Assembly: GCA_035263125.1 (NCBI GenBank)
Contig: DATFRP010000324.1
Location: 1-64,000 of the forward strand
Length of the DNA stretch: 64,000 bases
Direction of reading: 5' to 3'
Origin: Gp6-AA40 sp035263125
GTDB taxonomy: Bacteria; Acidobacteriota; Vicinamibacteria; Vicinamibacterales; UBA2999
Position 1 is the first letter of the stretch. Each line of letters begins with the position of its first letter. The position numbers were made by a program, and so were the translations under genes. The notes under the pieces are model-generated. The model saw nothing but the letters and a program-made list of their open reading frames with translations. It had not been told where the DNA came from and ran no database searches. Of this stretch, positions 25,975 to 35,782 are shown in pieces.

Positions 25975-27138
25975 TCAACGTGTCACCGCCCGCTTCAGCG
26001 AGGCGACAACACGGTCCTGATCCTCGTCTTTCATCTGGTGGTACAGCGGCAGGACGATGGTCGTGTCCTGCGCCTGCTCGCCGCGCGCGAGTGTTCCCGC
26101 CGCGCGCCACGATCCCTCTGGGTACGCCCGCTCGCGATGGGCGTTCATCACGCCGCGACGCGTTGAAACGCCGTCGTCGAGCATGCGCTGCATCACCTGG
26201 CGCTGATCGAGCGGCGGCGTCAGGCGAACGAGATAGCTTTGCCAATTCGTGCGCGCCCATTCCGGCTCCGACGGCGCGATCACACCCTCGATACTGCGAA
26301 GCCCGTCGTGGTATCGCATCGCCAGGTCGCGACGGCGCGCGACGATCGCGGACAGGCGGGTCAGCTGCACCCGACCGATGGCCGCCTGGATGTCGGTCAT
26401 GCGGTAGTTATACCCTTCGACCGGGTACTCTTCGAACACGACCTTGGCGGAACTATGCCGCGCGGCGTCGGACACGCTCATTCCGTGCTGACGAAGCAGT
26501 CTGAACGCCGCGTCCTGGTCGGCACTGCGCGTCGTCAACATCCCGCCGTCGCCGGTTGACAGCAGCTTGCGGGGATGGAACGAGAAGCAGGCGATGTCGC
26601 CATGCGGCCGACCGATGCGCTCCCACCGCCCGTCCCAGAGGATTTCACTCCCGATTGCACACGCGGCATCTTCAATCACCGGTAGAGCGCGGCGTCGAGC
26701 GATCTCGAGGATGGCGGGCATGTCGCATGGCATGCCGACCTGGTGCACGACGAGGATGGCTTTGGTGCGCGGTGTGATCGCCGCTTCGATCTGTGTCGGA
26801 TCGATGTTGAACGTATCGGATCGCACATCCACGAACACCGGCGTCGCGCCGCAGAAGCGGATGGCATTCGCGGTGGCGATGAACGAGTGGCTGACGGTGA
26901 TCACCTCGTCGCCGGCGCTGACGCCGACGGCCAGCAGCGCGAGATGCAGCGCGGTCGTGCAGCTCGACACGGCACAGGCGCAGGGAGCCCCGACCGCCTG
27001 TGCGAACTCACGCTCGAAGGCAGCAACCTCGGGCCCCTGCGTCACCCAGCCGGACAGGATCGCCCGCCGGGCCGCGTCGGCATCGCGCTCGTCGAGCCAC
27101 GGGCGCGCTACCGGAATGAACGCGGTCGTGTTGCTCAC
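25975..27138 (-). CDS. DegT/DnrJ/EryC1/StrS-family aminotransferase
   Basis: A 387-residue PLP enzyme. The Schiff-base lysine is Lys191 in FHPRKLLSTGDGG; PVIEDAACAIG holds the ring-stacking and N1-contacting residues. The N-terminus IPVARPWLDERDADAARRAI places it in the ArnB/LegC/PseC-like branch. Start GTG 27138 overlaps the epimerase stop (GTGA). The coupled SDR dehydratase/epimerase suggests a two-step conversion of a UDP- or GDP-hexose to an amino-deoxy sugar, possibly feeding the NeuC/NeuB pathway (inference). Confidence 0.87.
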   Translation of the reverse strand: MSNTTAFIPVARPWLDERDADAARRAILSGWVTQGPEVAAFEREFAQAVGAPCACAVSSCTTALHLALLAVGVSAGDEVITVSHSFIATANAIRFCGATPVFVDVRSDTFNIDPTQIEAAITPRTKAILVVHQVGMPCDMPAILEIARRRALPVIEDAACAIGSEILWDGRWERIGRPHGDIACFSFHPRKLLSTGDGGMLTTRSADQDAAFRLLRQHGMSVSDAARHSSAKVVFEEYPVEGYNYRMTDIQAAIGRVQLTRLSAIVARRRDLAMRYHDGLRSIEGVIAPSEPEWARTNWQSYLVRLTPPLDQRQVMQRMLDDGVSTRRGVMNAHRERAYPEGSWRAAGTLARGEQAQDTTIVLPLYHQMKDEDQDRVVASLKRAVTR

Positions 27139-28169
27139 ACTGCGTCTTGAGCCGGGACCCAGTTGTGCAGGATCTCCTGCTCGAGGAGCTCTTCGGGCGA
27201 CTTGCGCTGATCGCGGTACCACTGCAACAGACGCTGCAGCCCTTCGGACAGCGAGACGCACGGCTCGTAGCCGAGCAGCGTGCGGGCGCGCGCGACGTCG
27301 GCAACCAGCCGAGAGACGTCGCCTGGCCGCGGGCGATCGTGCTCGATCGCCGCGTCGGGCCGGCCCGCCTCGACCGAGACGATGCGCGCCAGATCGTTGA
27401 GCGTCACCTCGCTGCCGCTGCCGACGTTGATCGTTTCGCCCACGGCGAGCGGGTGCTCGCCGGCAAGCAGAATGCCGTGCGCGGTGTCGCTGACGTACGT
27501 GAAATCACGTGACTGCGTGCCGTCGCCGAAGATCACCATCGGCCGTCCGGCCAGGCAGCGAAGCAGGAACTTCGGAATCACCTCGCCGCTGTCGCCCTCG
27601 TGGTGCGAGCGGGGACCGTAGGTGTTGAACGGACGCACGACGACCGTCGGATACCCGTAGGTGCGGAAGTACGCGCGTGCGTAGCACTCGCCGGCGAGCT
27701 TCGATCCGCCGTACACCGTGCACGGAAACGCCGGGTGGTCCTCGGTCATCTGCTCCCATCGGATCGTCGGCGCCCATCGCACGCCGCCGTACACCTCCGA
27801 GCTCGAGACGTACACGAACCGTGGGACTTCGGCGTGACGCGAGGCGGCCAGCAGCTGCAATGTCGCGGTCGCGTTGACCTCATGATTCTCGTGTGGCGAG
27901 TGCACCGAATGGCGCACGCCGAGGCAGGCGAGATGATAGACGGCTCGCGCCGACCGCAGGTGCGGCATCAATGCATCCAGATCGCGGATGTCGGTCACCA
28001 TCAACGTCACATCGCGCGCGAGGACGTCGGCAACGTTCTCGCGCTTGCCGTTGACCAGGTTGTCGACAATCACAACCCGCTCGCCGCGCGCTGCGAGCTG
28101 CCGCACCAGTTCGGAGCCGATGAAGCCGGCGCCACCGGTCACAATCACAGTCGATCGATCTCGTCCCAT
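27135..28169 (-). CDS. NAD-dependent sugar epimerase/dehydratase (extended SDR)
   Basis: A 344-residue extended SDR. Cofactor motif TGGAGFIGSE is at 11-20, Ser123 in VSSSEVYGG, and YGGSK gives Tyr153/Lys157. RPFNTYGPRSHHEGDSGEVI is a typical loop of 4,6-dehydratase and 4-epimerase families, and the LegB-like UDP-HexNAc dehydratases share it. With the coupled aminotransferase, a 4,6-dehydratase role is slightly favoured over simple epimerisation; the sequence does not settle it. It is followed by a 37-base gap upstream to a methyltransferase. Confidence 0.83.
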   Translation of the reverse strand: MGRDRSTVIVTGGAGFIGSELVRQLAARGERVVIVDNLVNGKRENVADVLARDVTLMVTDIRDLDALMPHLRSARAVYHLACLGVRHSVHSPHENHEVNATATLQLLAASRHAEVPRFVYVSSSEVYGGVRWAPTIRWEQMTEDHPAFPCTVYGGSKLAGECYARAYFRTYGYPTVVVRPFNTYGPRSHHEGDSGEVIPKFLLRCLAGRPMVIFGDGTQSRDFTYVSDTAHGILLAGEHPLAVGETINVGSGSEVTLNDLARIVSVEAGRPDAAIEHDRPRPGDVSRLVADVARARTLLGYEPCVSLSEGLQRLLQWYRDQRKSPEELLEQEILHNWVPAQDAV

Positions 28170-28206
28170 TACGCCTCAATGTCCTTCGCGCTCGTCACGT
28201 GAACGT

Positions 28207-28977
28207 TCATGCGCGGCGCACGAGCACCAGAAACACCACGCGACTGAGATGTCCGAACTCCTGCAGCTTGACCGCCAGCTGCGCACCGGTCCGATTGATG
28301 GCGGAATCGTAGACCGGCTGTTCCGGCGCGACCGCCATCGGGTGCACGACTCGAGCGACGAAGTCGTACACGCCGAAGTGACGCCGCTCGGCAACGGTGA
28401 AGAACCGATCGAGACAGGGCAGCAACGTCGCTTCTTCGAAATCGATGTTGTGCCAGACCGTCGGCATCTCGCTGAGTCCGACGCTCTTCCTCAGATCGTT
28501 CAGCGCCTGGCGTCCGTCGGCCGACCCTTCGACCATGATGTAGCGTCCGCCCGGCCGGACGAGACGCGCGATGCTCTCGATCGCGCGCTGCTGGAGCTCC
28601 CAGCTCTCGAGATTGATCAGGCATCGGACCGACAGCGCAACGTCGAAGGTCCCCAGTGCTTTTGGATCCAGCGACAGCACATCGGCGACCTCGAATCGAA
28701 GGCCGGCCCGACCCGCGGTCGCGGCACGCGCGCGCGCGATCATCGATTCGGCGTAGTCGAATCCAACGGCTTCGCGAACCAGCGGGCTGAGCAGACGCGT
28801 CGCATAGCCCGAACCGCAGCCCACGTCGACGAGCCGATCGTCGGAACGGAGATACGGCTTGATGGTCTCAATCTCGAGCCAGCGCTGCCAGACGTCGGAA
28901 TGGGTCGCCTCGACATCGGTCAGAGATTGATCCTGCGCTCTGGTCTCCCAGAAGCGTTTTACCAGCGAATCCTGCAA
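28207..28977 (-). CDS. Class I SAM-dependent methyltransferase
   Basis: A 256-residue methyltransferase. SAM motif I is LVDVGCGSGYATRLLSP (49-65), followed by the acidic GFDYAES. I chose TTG at 28977 because a GGAGG site lies five bases before it; an in-frame extension runs into the upstream gene and lacks a comparable site. It lies 29 bases after the GT-C gene at 29007. It probably methylates a sugar of the glycan; C-, N- or O-methylation is not predictable here. Confidence 0.82.
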   Translation of the reverse strand: MQDSLVKRFWETRAQDQSLTDVEATHSDVWQRWLEIETIKPYLRSDDRLVDVGCGSGYATRLLSPLVREAVGFDYAESMIARARAATAGRAGLRFEVADVLSLDPKALGTFDVALSVRCLINLESWELQQRAIESIARLVRPGGRYIMVEGSADGRQALNDLRKSVGLSEMPTVWHNIDFEEATLLPCLDRFFTVAERRHFGVYDFVARVVHPMAVAPEQPVYDSAINRTGAQLAVKLQEFGHLSRVVFLVLVRRA

Positions 28978-29006
28978 ATACGGCCTCCGGAAATCAGCCC
29001 ACCATT

Positions 29007-30890
29007 TTAGCCGAGCGGACGCGGCCCGCAGTGCGCGTCGCTCCTCGCCATCAGTACGAACGCCTTCTCGGCACTGATCGGAAACCTGGCAGTCTCTCGA
29101 TAGTGGTCCTTGACGTACGCGCCGATGCGCGGGTAATCGGTCAGCATCTCCTGCTCGGTCTGGCTGTCCAGGATCACCAGCGGCACCGACTCGCGGCTGA
29201 GACGAGCCAGCATCAGCGATGCATCCCGATCGCTCGCGAAATATCCCGGCGACAGCGACACCTGCCCGCCGGCAAACGCTCGACCCGTGTAGAAGAACAG
29301 CTCCGGCGCAAACGTCAGCGTGAGCAGTCGTGCGTCGGGCGGAGTGCATCCTGTGATGTAGTCGACGACGGGTTGATAGATTGGCGACCGCGGGCCGGTA
29401 CGTTGATCGGGAGGCGCGAGGGTTCGTCGGATCGTACGGACACGATAGCTCAATCCTCCGAGGCCATCGGCCAGCCGGGTTCGCTGGAACTGCGTCCGGG
29501 CATCACCGAGGGCCGCGGCGCTTCCGGCCACAAGCACGATGATGGCGACGGTCGCACTCCTGGCGGCGATCCGTGGAGCTCGAGTGCCCGGACTCCACCA
29601 TGCGACACCGGCCAGATACGACACCAGCAGCCCCAGCGGCACGACGACGTCGCGCATCCGCGTCCCCAGCGGATCTCTCAGCATCGTCACATTCATCGCC
29701 AGCTGAAGGACGACCACCATCGCCAGCAACGCGCGAGCAGAGGGCGACTCGATCGACCATCGGATCGCCAGGGTGACCGCCGCCGCGATCGGAGCCAGCC
29801 ACAAGAGATAGAACAAGAGCGCAATCGCATTCGGGCCGAGGCGGAGGCCGTCGCCAGGACCGTAGATGCGGGTCGACCACGCACGGAAACCCTCTGGCGC
29901 AGCAACCTGGAGCTCGAACGTCGAGCGGTCGATGCCGTTCGTGTCGGCCGCGATCGGATCCTTGACGAGCCGCTCGATGTCGGCGTTCGCCCACTGCGAT
30001 AACTCGTACTGCCAGCTGTGCGGTGAGTCCGGATCGAGACGCGTCAGCCCGTGCTCTCTCTCGGCCTCGACGATCGCCTGGTCGGATGCGTCGGCCTGCC
30101 ATCTGACGTTCACCACCGGACCGTGCGCGATCTTGGCAACATATGGACGCGTTCGATCCACTCCGAAGTGCGGCGCGTCAAACCAGTTCGCTCGTTGCGC
30201 TTCGCGTGTGGAAAAAGCGAACCCGTCCGCCACGTAACCGCCAATGCCTTGATACGCCTGCACCCACAACAGGTATGGACTCACCATCAGCAGCGCGACG
30301 GCCGCAACCAGCCCGGTCTCGACCAGCCATTCACGCGACCACCCATGCCGCGCGAGCAGCATGGCGACGACGCCGATACCGACGAGCAGTCCGAGATCGT
30401 GTCGAAGCAGAAAGGCGAACGCGATCGCAAGCGCCACGAGCGCCATGCGGACCGATGACGGCCTGATCGAATAAACCCACGCGGCAGCGCATCCGATTGA
30501 CGACGCCAGGAGCTTCGGATAGCTGTAGCTCACCGGGTAGGCCAGCACCGGAATCAGCACGGCAAGCGCTGCAATCACCACCGATCGGCTGAGCGCAGCC
30601 GCGACGACGAACGTCAGCGCCGCGGCAACCGCAAACGCCGACGCAACCAGCACCAGTTCCGACCGCAGGCCTTCACCGAGCACGACCTGTGCCGCTGCCG
30701 AGAGCATCGCCATCAGCGGAATCCCGCGTTCGACGAAGTCGCGGACCGGAAGAGCGCCGCGCGTGATCTGCTGCGCGATGGACAGGTGCACGAAGTGATC
30801 GTTCGAGAACTCCGCGAACGACAGATAGCGGTAGGCGAAGGTGACGACCGCGCATGCCGCGGATCCCACGAGCAACCGCGGGCAGGTCAT
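29007..30890 (-). CDS. GT-C (GT39/ArnT-like) membrane glycosyltransferase, paralogue 2
   Basis: A 627-residue protein with about 12 membrane segments. The first loop has FAEFSNDHFVHLS, the conserved Asp-His motif shared with the genes at 23381 and 50366. The C-terminal region has GCTPPDARLLTLT and FAGGQVSLSPGYF. It is longer than paralogue 1 because of an extracytoplasmic insertion (about 255-340). The ATG at 30890 overlaps the stop of a family B gene, linking the two functionally. Likely role: transfer of a lipid-linked sugar at the outer face of the inner membrane. Confidence 0.73.
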   Translation of the reverse strand: MTCPRLLVGSAACAVVTFAYRYLSFAEFSNDHFVHLSIAQQITRGALPVRDFVERGIPLMAMLSAAAQVVLGEGLRSELVLVASAFAVAAALTFVVAAALSRSVVIAALAVLIPVLAYPVSYSYPKLLASSIGCAAAWVYSIRPSSVRMALVALAIAFAFLLRHDLGLLVGIGVVAMLLARHGWSREWLVETGLVAAVALLMVSPYLLWVQAYQGIGGYVADGFAFSTREAQRANWFDAPHFGVDRTRPYVAKIAHGPVVNVRWQADASDQAIVEAEREHGLTRLDPDSPHSWQYELSQWANADIERLVKDPIAADTNGIDRSTFELQVAAPEGFRAWSTRIYGPGDGLRLGPNAIALLFYLLWLAPIAAAVTLAIRWSIESPSARALLAMVVVLQLAMNVTMLRDPLGTRMRDVVVPLGLLVSYLAGVAWWSPGTRAPRIAARSATVAIIVLVAGSAAALGDARTQFQRTRLADGLGGLSYRVRTIRRTLAPPDQRTGPRSPIYQPVVDYITGCTPPDARLLTLTFAPELFFYTGRAFAGGQVSLSPGYFASDRDASLMLARLSRESVPLVILDSQTEQEMLTDYPRIGAYVKDHYRETARFPISAEKAFVLMARSDAHCGPRPLG

Positions 30891-31999
30891 GGCACCGTGA
30901 CGACGCCCGCCGGCTCGAGTCGATCGATGCCACGCAGATCGACGGCGTTGAAGTCGGCCGCCTTGGCCCGCGCTCCGGCCTGACGCGCCACGAAGAGATG
31001 AGGGCCAAGCAGGCGATCGGAATCGTAGATCGCCACAGTCGGCACGCCGAGAAATGGCGCGAGCCAGGCCAGCCCCCCGCAGGTGCTCAAGAAGAATCGC
31101 GAACGAGCCAGCAGCGACAGCTGCACACCGAGATTGGTGCGCGGCGTCATGAGCGACCGTGCGCTCGTCACGTGTGCGAGGCCAGCCAGATCGAAGTCCC
31201 GATGCTCGTCGACGCCGATGTTCGCATCGAACACGACCACCGGGGCGATCGTCGCAGCGCGCGCAACCAGATCCCGCACGAGACGTTGAGTGGTCGCATT
31301 GACGCTCAGCGCAGGGCCCGCGTAGATCTTGACCGCGATGAAATCGGCGGGAATTGACGACGCCCCCGGCCCGGACGCGAACGCATCGTGCTCGACGGTC
31401 GCATACCGCGTGTGCCGCCAGAGAACGTCGAACGGGAGATTGTCGTGCCAGACCTGACGGAACAGTGTGAACATCATCGACGGATGACACACGACGGCAG
31501 CCGAGAGTCCGAGCCGCTGCTGCACCGCCGCCACCAGCTCGTCATCCAACGCGCTCGTTCCTGACTGTTTCTGTCCGCCGCCCTCCACGTACGATCGTCG
31601 TTCGGCATTGCGCGCCGCGAGCGCCTCAGGCCCGATCAGATCGAACAGGTCGACATAGGTGGCCGCCAGCGACGCGTACGCGGCCTCCATGCCGCCGCGC
31701 GACACAACGACCAGCCGATCGCGCGACACGCCGTGCGCATCCTGAAACCAGCGCAGAAACGGAATCCAATACAGGACTTCGTAACCGACCTCGGCCAGCC
31801 AGGGCCCGACCACGATCGGTGCCGTGCCAGCCGCCAGACTCGCAATCCTGCGATCGAGATCGGCCGCGGCGTCGCGATAGGAACGATGCTCGTCGGCGCG
31901 CGCCGACCGGCGCATGAAGCGTACGAACGGCTTGTGGGCTGATTGCAGGCGGCGCGTGGCCCTGAGTCCGAGATTGAGGACCGCGTCGATCGCGCTCAC
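30887..31999 (-). CDS. Family B protein (GPWLxEVGxEVLYW signature), copy 1
   Basis: A 370-residue soluble protein, GTG start 31999. It carries VVGPWLAEVGYEVLYWIPFL (62-81) and VVVSRGG, shared by all five family B proteins in the window. Near the C-terminus, STCGGLAWLAPFLGVP replaces the TYGG-SYLAP form of three others, grouping it with the copy at 49060. The layout, with a Gly-rich N-terminal loop and a C-terminal G-x-x-A/S-x-LAP helix, resembles a GT-B fold. It is probably a glycosyltransferase, but I do not recognise a characterised family. It is coupled to the GT-C gene downstream. Confidence 0.5.
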   Translation of the reverse strand: MSAIDAVLNLGLRATRRLQSAHKPFVRFMRRSARADEHRSYRDAAADLDRRIASLAAGTAPIVVGPWLAEVGYEVLYWIPFLRWFQDAHGVSRDRLVVVSRGGMEAAYASLAATYVDLFDLIGPEALAARNAERRSYVEGGGQKQSGTSALDDELVAAVQQRLGLSAAVVCHPSMMFTLFRQVWHDNLPFDVLWRHTRYATVEHDAFASGPGASSIPADFIAVKIYAGPALSVNATTQRLVRDLVARAATIAPVVVFDANIGVDEHRDFDLAGLAHVTSARSLMTPRTNLGVQLSLLARSRFFLSTCGGLAWLAPFLGVPTVAIYDSDRLLGPHLFVARQAGARAKAADFNAVDLRGIDRLEPAGVVTVP

Positions 32000-32014
32000 G
32001 TTCGCACTCTCATC

Positions 32015-32467
32015 TCAGGGACGCGCCATCACGGCGTGGAGGGCGTCGCCGGCGCGGCAGCCCGCCTCGGCTCCGACACGGCGTCGCACCGATCGCGCGC
32101 CGACATCACGCGCGAGACAGCGCAGATCAGTGGGCGCGGTCGCTCCCCGCGCCACCAAGAACTCCACGGTCCCGGCCTGATCGCGGATCACGGCCGCCTC
32201 GAGCGGTGTCGCGAGCACTGGACCGTCCGCGAGGATGCCAGGCCGGATTAACGCGATATCGCTCACGCTTGCGCCGGTCTCGACGAACCTCGCGGCCGCT
32301 GCCGCATCGCCCATGGCAATCGCCTCGGCGACGTTACGGGGGGCGCCGATGGTCAACGGATGCGAACCGGCCATCTCTCCCACCGCCATCGCCGCGATCG
32401 CGATCGTCACGGCCAGCGGCGGCAGCGCCGGCAGGCCGTACCATGCTACCGATCGATTTCGAACCAT
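32015..32467 (-). CDS. Small membrane-anchored ankyrin-like protein, copy 1
   Basis: A 150-residue protein with an N-terminal membrane segment (about 10-30, LPALPPLAVTIAIAAMAVG) and an exported or cytoplasmic tail of two to three ankyrin-like units. TPLEAAVIRDQAGTVEFL plus an ARGA turn fits the ankyrin consensus. Two related proteins are at 33878 and 56990. Its ATG (32467) lies 22 bases inside the upstream GT-C-like gene, so the two are translationally coupled. The function is unknown; a scaffold or regulator of the adjacent membrane enzyme is a reasonable guess. Confidence 0.6.
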   Translation of the reverse strand: MVRNRSVAWYGLPALPPLAVTIAIAAMAVGEMAGSHPLTIGAPRNVAEAIAMGDAAAAARFVETGASVSDIALIRPGILADGPVLATPLEAAVIRDQAGTVEFLVARGATAPTDLRCLARDVGARSVRRRVGAEAGCRAGDALHAVMARP

Positions 32468-33867
32468 CGTGCCCACACCCTCGAGAACTGAAACGGCGTC
32501 GGATGATTCCACACCGCATCGCGATGCAACTGGTCACGCAACCAGTGCGCGTCGTCACTGGTGAGCGCGATCCGCTGACGCTCGAGCCACCCATCCACCG
32601 CCACCCATTCGGTGCGCTGCTCGGCAGCCGTCTGCCGCAGGTTGTAGTGCGTGCCCGCTTCCCTGAACGCCCATCCGCACGACAGCATCGTCACCACCGC
32701 GATCGCAAACGCGGTGCGCGGTGGCGCGGCGGCCTGGAGCCATGCGCGCGACGCGACGTAGGTCGCCACGGCCAGGAAGGCACCCGCCGGGCTCATGATG
32801 ATGTTCTTCGTGTAAGGGAAACTGATCACCGCATTGGCGGCGAGCGCGATCAGAAAGAGCGCGACGATCCGTTCGTCGCGATCTAATGTGCGCGACAGGA
32901 ATCGCGCACGTCTGGTCCACACGAACCATCCGATCAACGCCGTTGATACCGTCGACGAAGCCACCGACACCGCCGTCCACCGGTCCACGCTGGCGCGCGT
33001 CAGCTCGTCGATGAATAGCCAGACTCCGCCCTTCGGCTCCGAGAACAGGACCGTCGAGATCGAGCTGACCACGTTGTAGAGATAGAAGGGCCAGGCGCGT
33101 CCCTCGAAGCGCGCCATCAGCTGATTGGGCTCGAGAATTCCGAACCCGAAGCCCGAGGCGCGTTCGGCGAGCGAGGGCGAGCCGACGTGCAGCACGAACA
33201 TCCGCACCACCATGTAGGCGACCAGGCACATCGTCATCGCGGCGACCGCCGGACGAGACAGACCTCTCGCCCCGAGTCCGACCGCGGCCACGCACACCAC
33301 CCACACGAGGATGCCTGACTCGAACGTGAGCACGCATCCGATGAAAATCGCGAGCATCAGCGCGTCGGTATACCAACGCGCCCGATCACGCAGCGTCAGC
33401 CACGCGGCGAAGAGACAACCGATCGCGATCGTCAAAAAGGAATTGATCGGGAACGCTTCGCGCACCATTGGCGCGAACGTGTGGGAGCCGGTGAGAATCG
33501 CGATCCCGAGCGGGACCAGTGCGGCATCGAGCGCGGTCTTCGGCCGCATCAGCGCGAGGCAGACCGCGATCAACATGACCACTTGTACGACGTGGATGCC
33601 GCGGAACCACACGTAGTACTGACCGTCCGAGAGCTCGTACACGAGCTTGATCTGCCCCCAGAGCAGGGGCCGCAGATAGGCGTGCTGCGTGAACTGGTCG
33701 CGGACGAGCGCCGCGAGCGTTGGCCGCTGCACCGCAAGCAGGTTGCCGAAGCTGTCGCTGACCTGCACGACGAGGCCGAGCAGGAAGTAGCCCAGCACCG
33801 CCGCGACCAGCAGACCATACGCGTACGACGCGATGGTCCATCGCCGATCTGCGGTCATCGATAACAC
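32446..33867 (-). CDS. GT-C-like polytopic membrane protein, paralogue trio member 1
   Basis: A 473-residue protein with about ten membrane helices. After helix 1 comes VQVSDSFGN, whose Asp matches the GT-C catalytic position. Conserved with 34336 and 45938 are LRPLLWGQIKLVYELSDG, REAFPIN, FESGILVWVV, YNVVSSISTVLFSEP and YTKNIIMSPAG. The C-terminal soluble tail ends VWARWFEIDR. Start is GTG 33867 or ATG 33858. It is coupled to the small ankyrin-like gene downstream. Likely an integral-membrane glycosyltransferase of uncharacterised type. Confidence 0.6.
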   Translation of the reverse strand: MLSMTADRRWTIASYAYGLLVAAVLGYFLLGLVVQVSDSFGNLLAVQRPTLAALVRDQFTQHAYLRPLLWGQIKLVYELSDGQYYVWFRGIHVVQVVMLIAVCLALMRPKTALDAALVPLGIAILTGSHTFAPMVREAFPINSFLTIAIGCLFAAWLTLRDRARWYTDALMLAIFIGCVLTFESGILVWVVCVAAVGLGARGLSRPAVAAMTMCLVAYMVVRMFVLHVGSPSLAERASGFGFGILEPNQLMARFEGRAWPFYLYNVVSSISTVLFSEPKGGVWLFIDELTRASVDRWTAVSVASSTVSTALIGWFVWTRRARFLSRTLDRDERIVALFLIALAANAVISFPYTKNIIMSPAGAFLAVATYVASRAWLQAAAPPRTAFAIAVVTMLSCGWAFREAGTHYNLRQTAAEQRTEWVAVDGWLERQRIALTSDDAHWLRDQLHRDAVWNHPTPFQFSRVWARWFEIDR

Positions 33868-33877
33868 GGCGTCGGTT

Positions 33878-34351
33878 CTATTTCCACGGCCGCGTCACGC
33901 CATCGCACATCTCGGTCGCCGACTCCGGGCGATACCGATCGAGGGTGGCGCTCACGTCCTTATCGCCCTCGAGCGTCGCCAGGCACTTCAGATGGGTCCA
34001 TGTCGCCGCATCAGGACGCGTGCGCGCCGAAAACAGAAGGACGTCGACAACCTCGGCACGACGCGCGGCGATACCAGCTTCAACCGGCGTCAGCTCGAGG
34101 CGATCGTTGGACAGCAGATCCGCGCGGATCTCTCGGCGCGCATAGGGATCTTCGCCCCTCAGGATCAGCCGAACGATAGTACCGGGATCGCGGAGGACGG
34201 CGGCTTCCGACATGTTGATCGGCTCGACCCGCCACATCGGATGCGAGCCGCCGATCGCGAGAAGGATGACGATCGTCGTCCCGACACCGATGACGGTACC
34301 GGGGACTGCAGCGGCAGCCACCGGCAATATCGCGATCAGTCGCCGTACCAT
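33878..34351 (-). CDS. Small membrane-anchored ankyrin-like protein, copy 2
   Basis: A 157-residue protein with a hydrophobic N-terminus (about 5-35), followed by ankyrin-like units: DPGTIVRLILRGEDP and LTPVEAGIAARRAEVVDVLL, then a Cys-containing tail (LKCLATLEGD, ESATEMCDGV). It parallels the copies at 32015 and 56990. ATG 34351 overlaps the upstream GT-C-like gene by 16 bases, again coupling a tiny ankyrin protein to a large membrane enzyme. Function unknown. Confidence 0.6.
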   Translation of the reverse strand: MVRRLIAILPVAAAAVPGTVIGVGTTIVILLAIGGSHPMWRVEPINMSEAAVLRDPGTIVRLILRGEDPYARREIRADLLSNDRLELTPVEAGIAARRAEVVDVLLFSARTRPDAATWTHLKCLATLEGDKDVSATLDRYRPESATEMCDGVTRPWK

Positions 34352-35778
34352 CGTTCCTTCCACTCCGGCGCCAGTTGAATGTTCGGAATTGCGCGGTCGA
34401 GCGCGTCGCGTCTCAGCTTCTCGACGACCGCCAACGGCTTCGGGTCCTTCGGCCAGCGACCCTCGCGTTCCCATTGCAGATGCAGCTTCGCCCAATCGTT
34501 GCGTGTTCTGAACGCGTGTTCGTTGGCGATGAAGTGCACACCAGAACTCCGTACGGCCCAGGCCGTGCCGAGCGTGAACACCGCCCCAGAGACGAGGACC
34601 GCCCTGGCCGGCCCGCCGCCGCGGGCGAACTCGATGATTGCTCGCATGGCGGCGTAGACCGCGAACGCGTAGAAGGCGCCGCCCAGCGCCACGATGTCGT
34701 CCTTCGCGTACGAGAACGACAGTACCGCGTTGGCGAGAATGACGGCACCCGCAACGATCGCGATCCGATCGGCGCGATCGAGCGGAGCGCGGCGCCGCCA
34801 TCTCCAGATCATCGCTCCCGCTATCGCCAGCGTCATGGCAAGAGAGGAGCCGACCGCCAGGTAGGCCAGCGGCTTCACGTCGCTCTGGCTCCATGCCCTG
34901 GTCGCCACGAACAGACCATCCCGCGGCTCTGACAACAACACCGACAGCAGCGACACCACGATGTTGTAGGCGTAGAAGATCATCGGCGTGTTACCGAATC
35001 GCTCCTGCACCTCGTTGCGCTCGAGCCGCTCGAACAGAAAGCCGGCGCTACGTTCGGTCAGCGATGGCAGGCCGGTGTGGAGATATGAGAATCGCAGGAA
35101 GAAGTACCCGCCCAGGAGAAAGGTCACCACCACCACGCCGCGGGTCGAGACGCCACGCAGACCGCATAGCCACGCCGCAACGATCACGACCCACACCAGG
35201 ATCCCAGACTCGAGTGTCAGGGAGGCACACACCAGAGTGACCGCAGCGAGCACATCGGCCCACCAGCCGCCGCGCGACAGCGACAGATTCAGCGCCACCA
35301 GCGCAAACACGGCAATCTCGAGGAAGTGGTTGATCGGGAATGCTTCTCGCAGAAAACCGAGGAACGTATGCAAACCGGTGAGCACCGTCAGCGCAAAGAC
35401 GGCAGCGGCAGCATCCGATCCGGACGTCACCGGCAGCGCGCGCGCAAAGAGCATGATCAGGGTGACGATCAACACGACGTGCACACCTCGATACGCCGCC
35501 GTGTAGTGCCCCTGCGACAGATCGAACACGGCCTTGATCTGCGCGATCCGCAGCGGCCGGAGATACGCCGTCGATCCCATCGCGTGACGGAAAGATTCGG
35601 TGACCGATGGCGAGGCCTGCGCATCGAGGATCTCCTGCAACGAGTCGGATACCTGCACCGGCATACGCCACATGTCGTACGCGATCGACACTGCCAGCAC
35701 CGCAGCGAACGCCATGACGAGCGCGCGCCCCCGATTCACCGGAGGCGCGGGGCGCGTTACCTCGGTGGTGACGTCCAC
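34336..35778 (-). CDS. GT-C-like polytopic membrane protein, paralogue trio member 2
   Basis: A 480-residue protein, GTG start 35778. Helix 1 (about 18-38) is followed by VQVSDSLQEILDAQ with the putative catalytic Asp. Further shared blocks are YLRPLRIAQIKAVFDLSQG, LREAFPIN, LESGILVWVV, YNIVVSLLSVLLSEPRDG and FSYAKDDI. The soluble C-terminus (about 415-480) may face the periplasm. A methyltransferase gene lies four bases upstream. Its duplication next to 32446 suggests two related sugar-transfer steps. Confidence 0.6.
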   Translation of the reverse strand: MDVTTEVTRPAPPVNRGRALVMAFAAVLAVSIAYDMWRMPVQVSDSLQEILDAQASPSVTESFRHAMGSTAYLRPLRIAQIKAVFDLSQGHYTAAYRGVHVVLIVTLIMLFARALPVTSGSDAAAAVFALTVLTGLHTFLGFLREAFPINHFLEIAVFALVALNLSLSRGGWWADVLAAVTLVCASLTLESGILVWVVIVAAWLCGLRGVSTRGVVVVTFLLGGYFFLRFSYLHTGLPSLTERSAGFLFERLERNEVQERFGNTPMIFYAYNIVVSLLSVLLSEPRDGLFVATRAWSQSDVKPLAYLAVGSSLAMTLAIAGAMIWRWRRRAPLDRADRIAIVAGAVILANAVLSFSYAKDDIVALGGAFYAFAVYAAMRAIIEFARGGGPARAVLVSGAVFTLGTAWAVRSSGVHFIANEHAFRTRNDWAKLHLQWEREGRWPKDPKPLAVVEKLRRDALDRAIPNIQLAPEWKERWYGD

Positions 35779-35782
35779 CGCG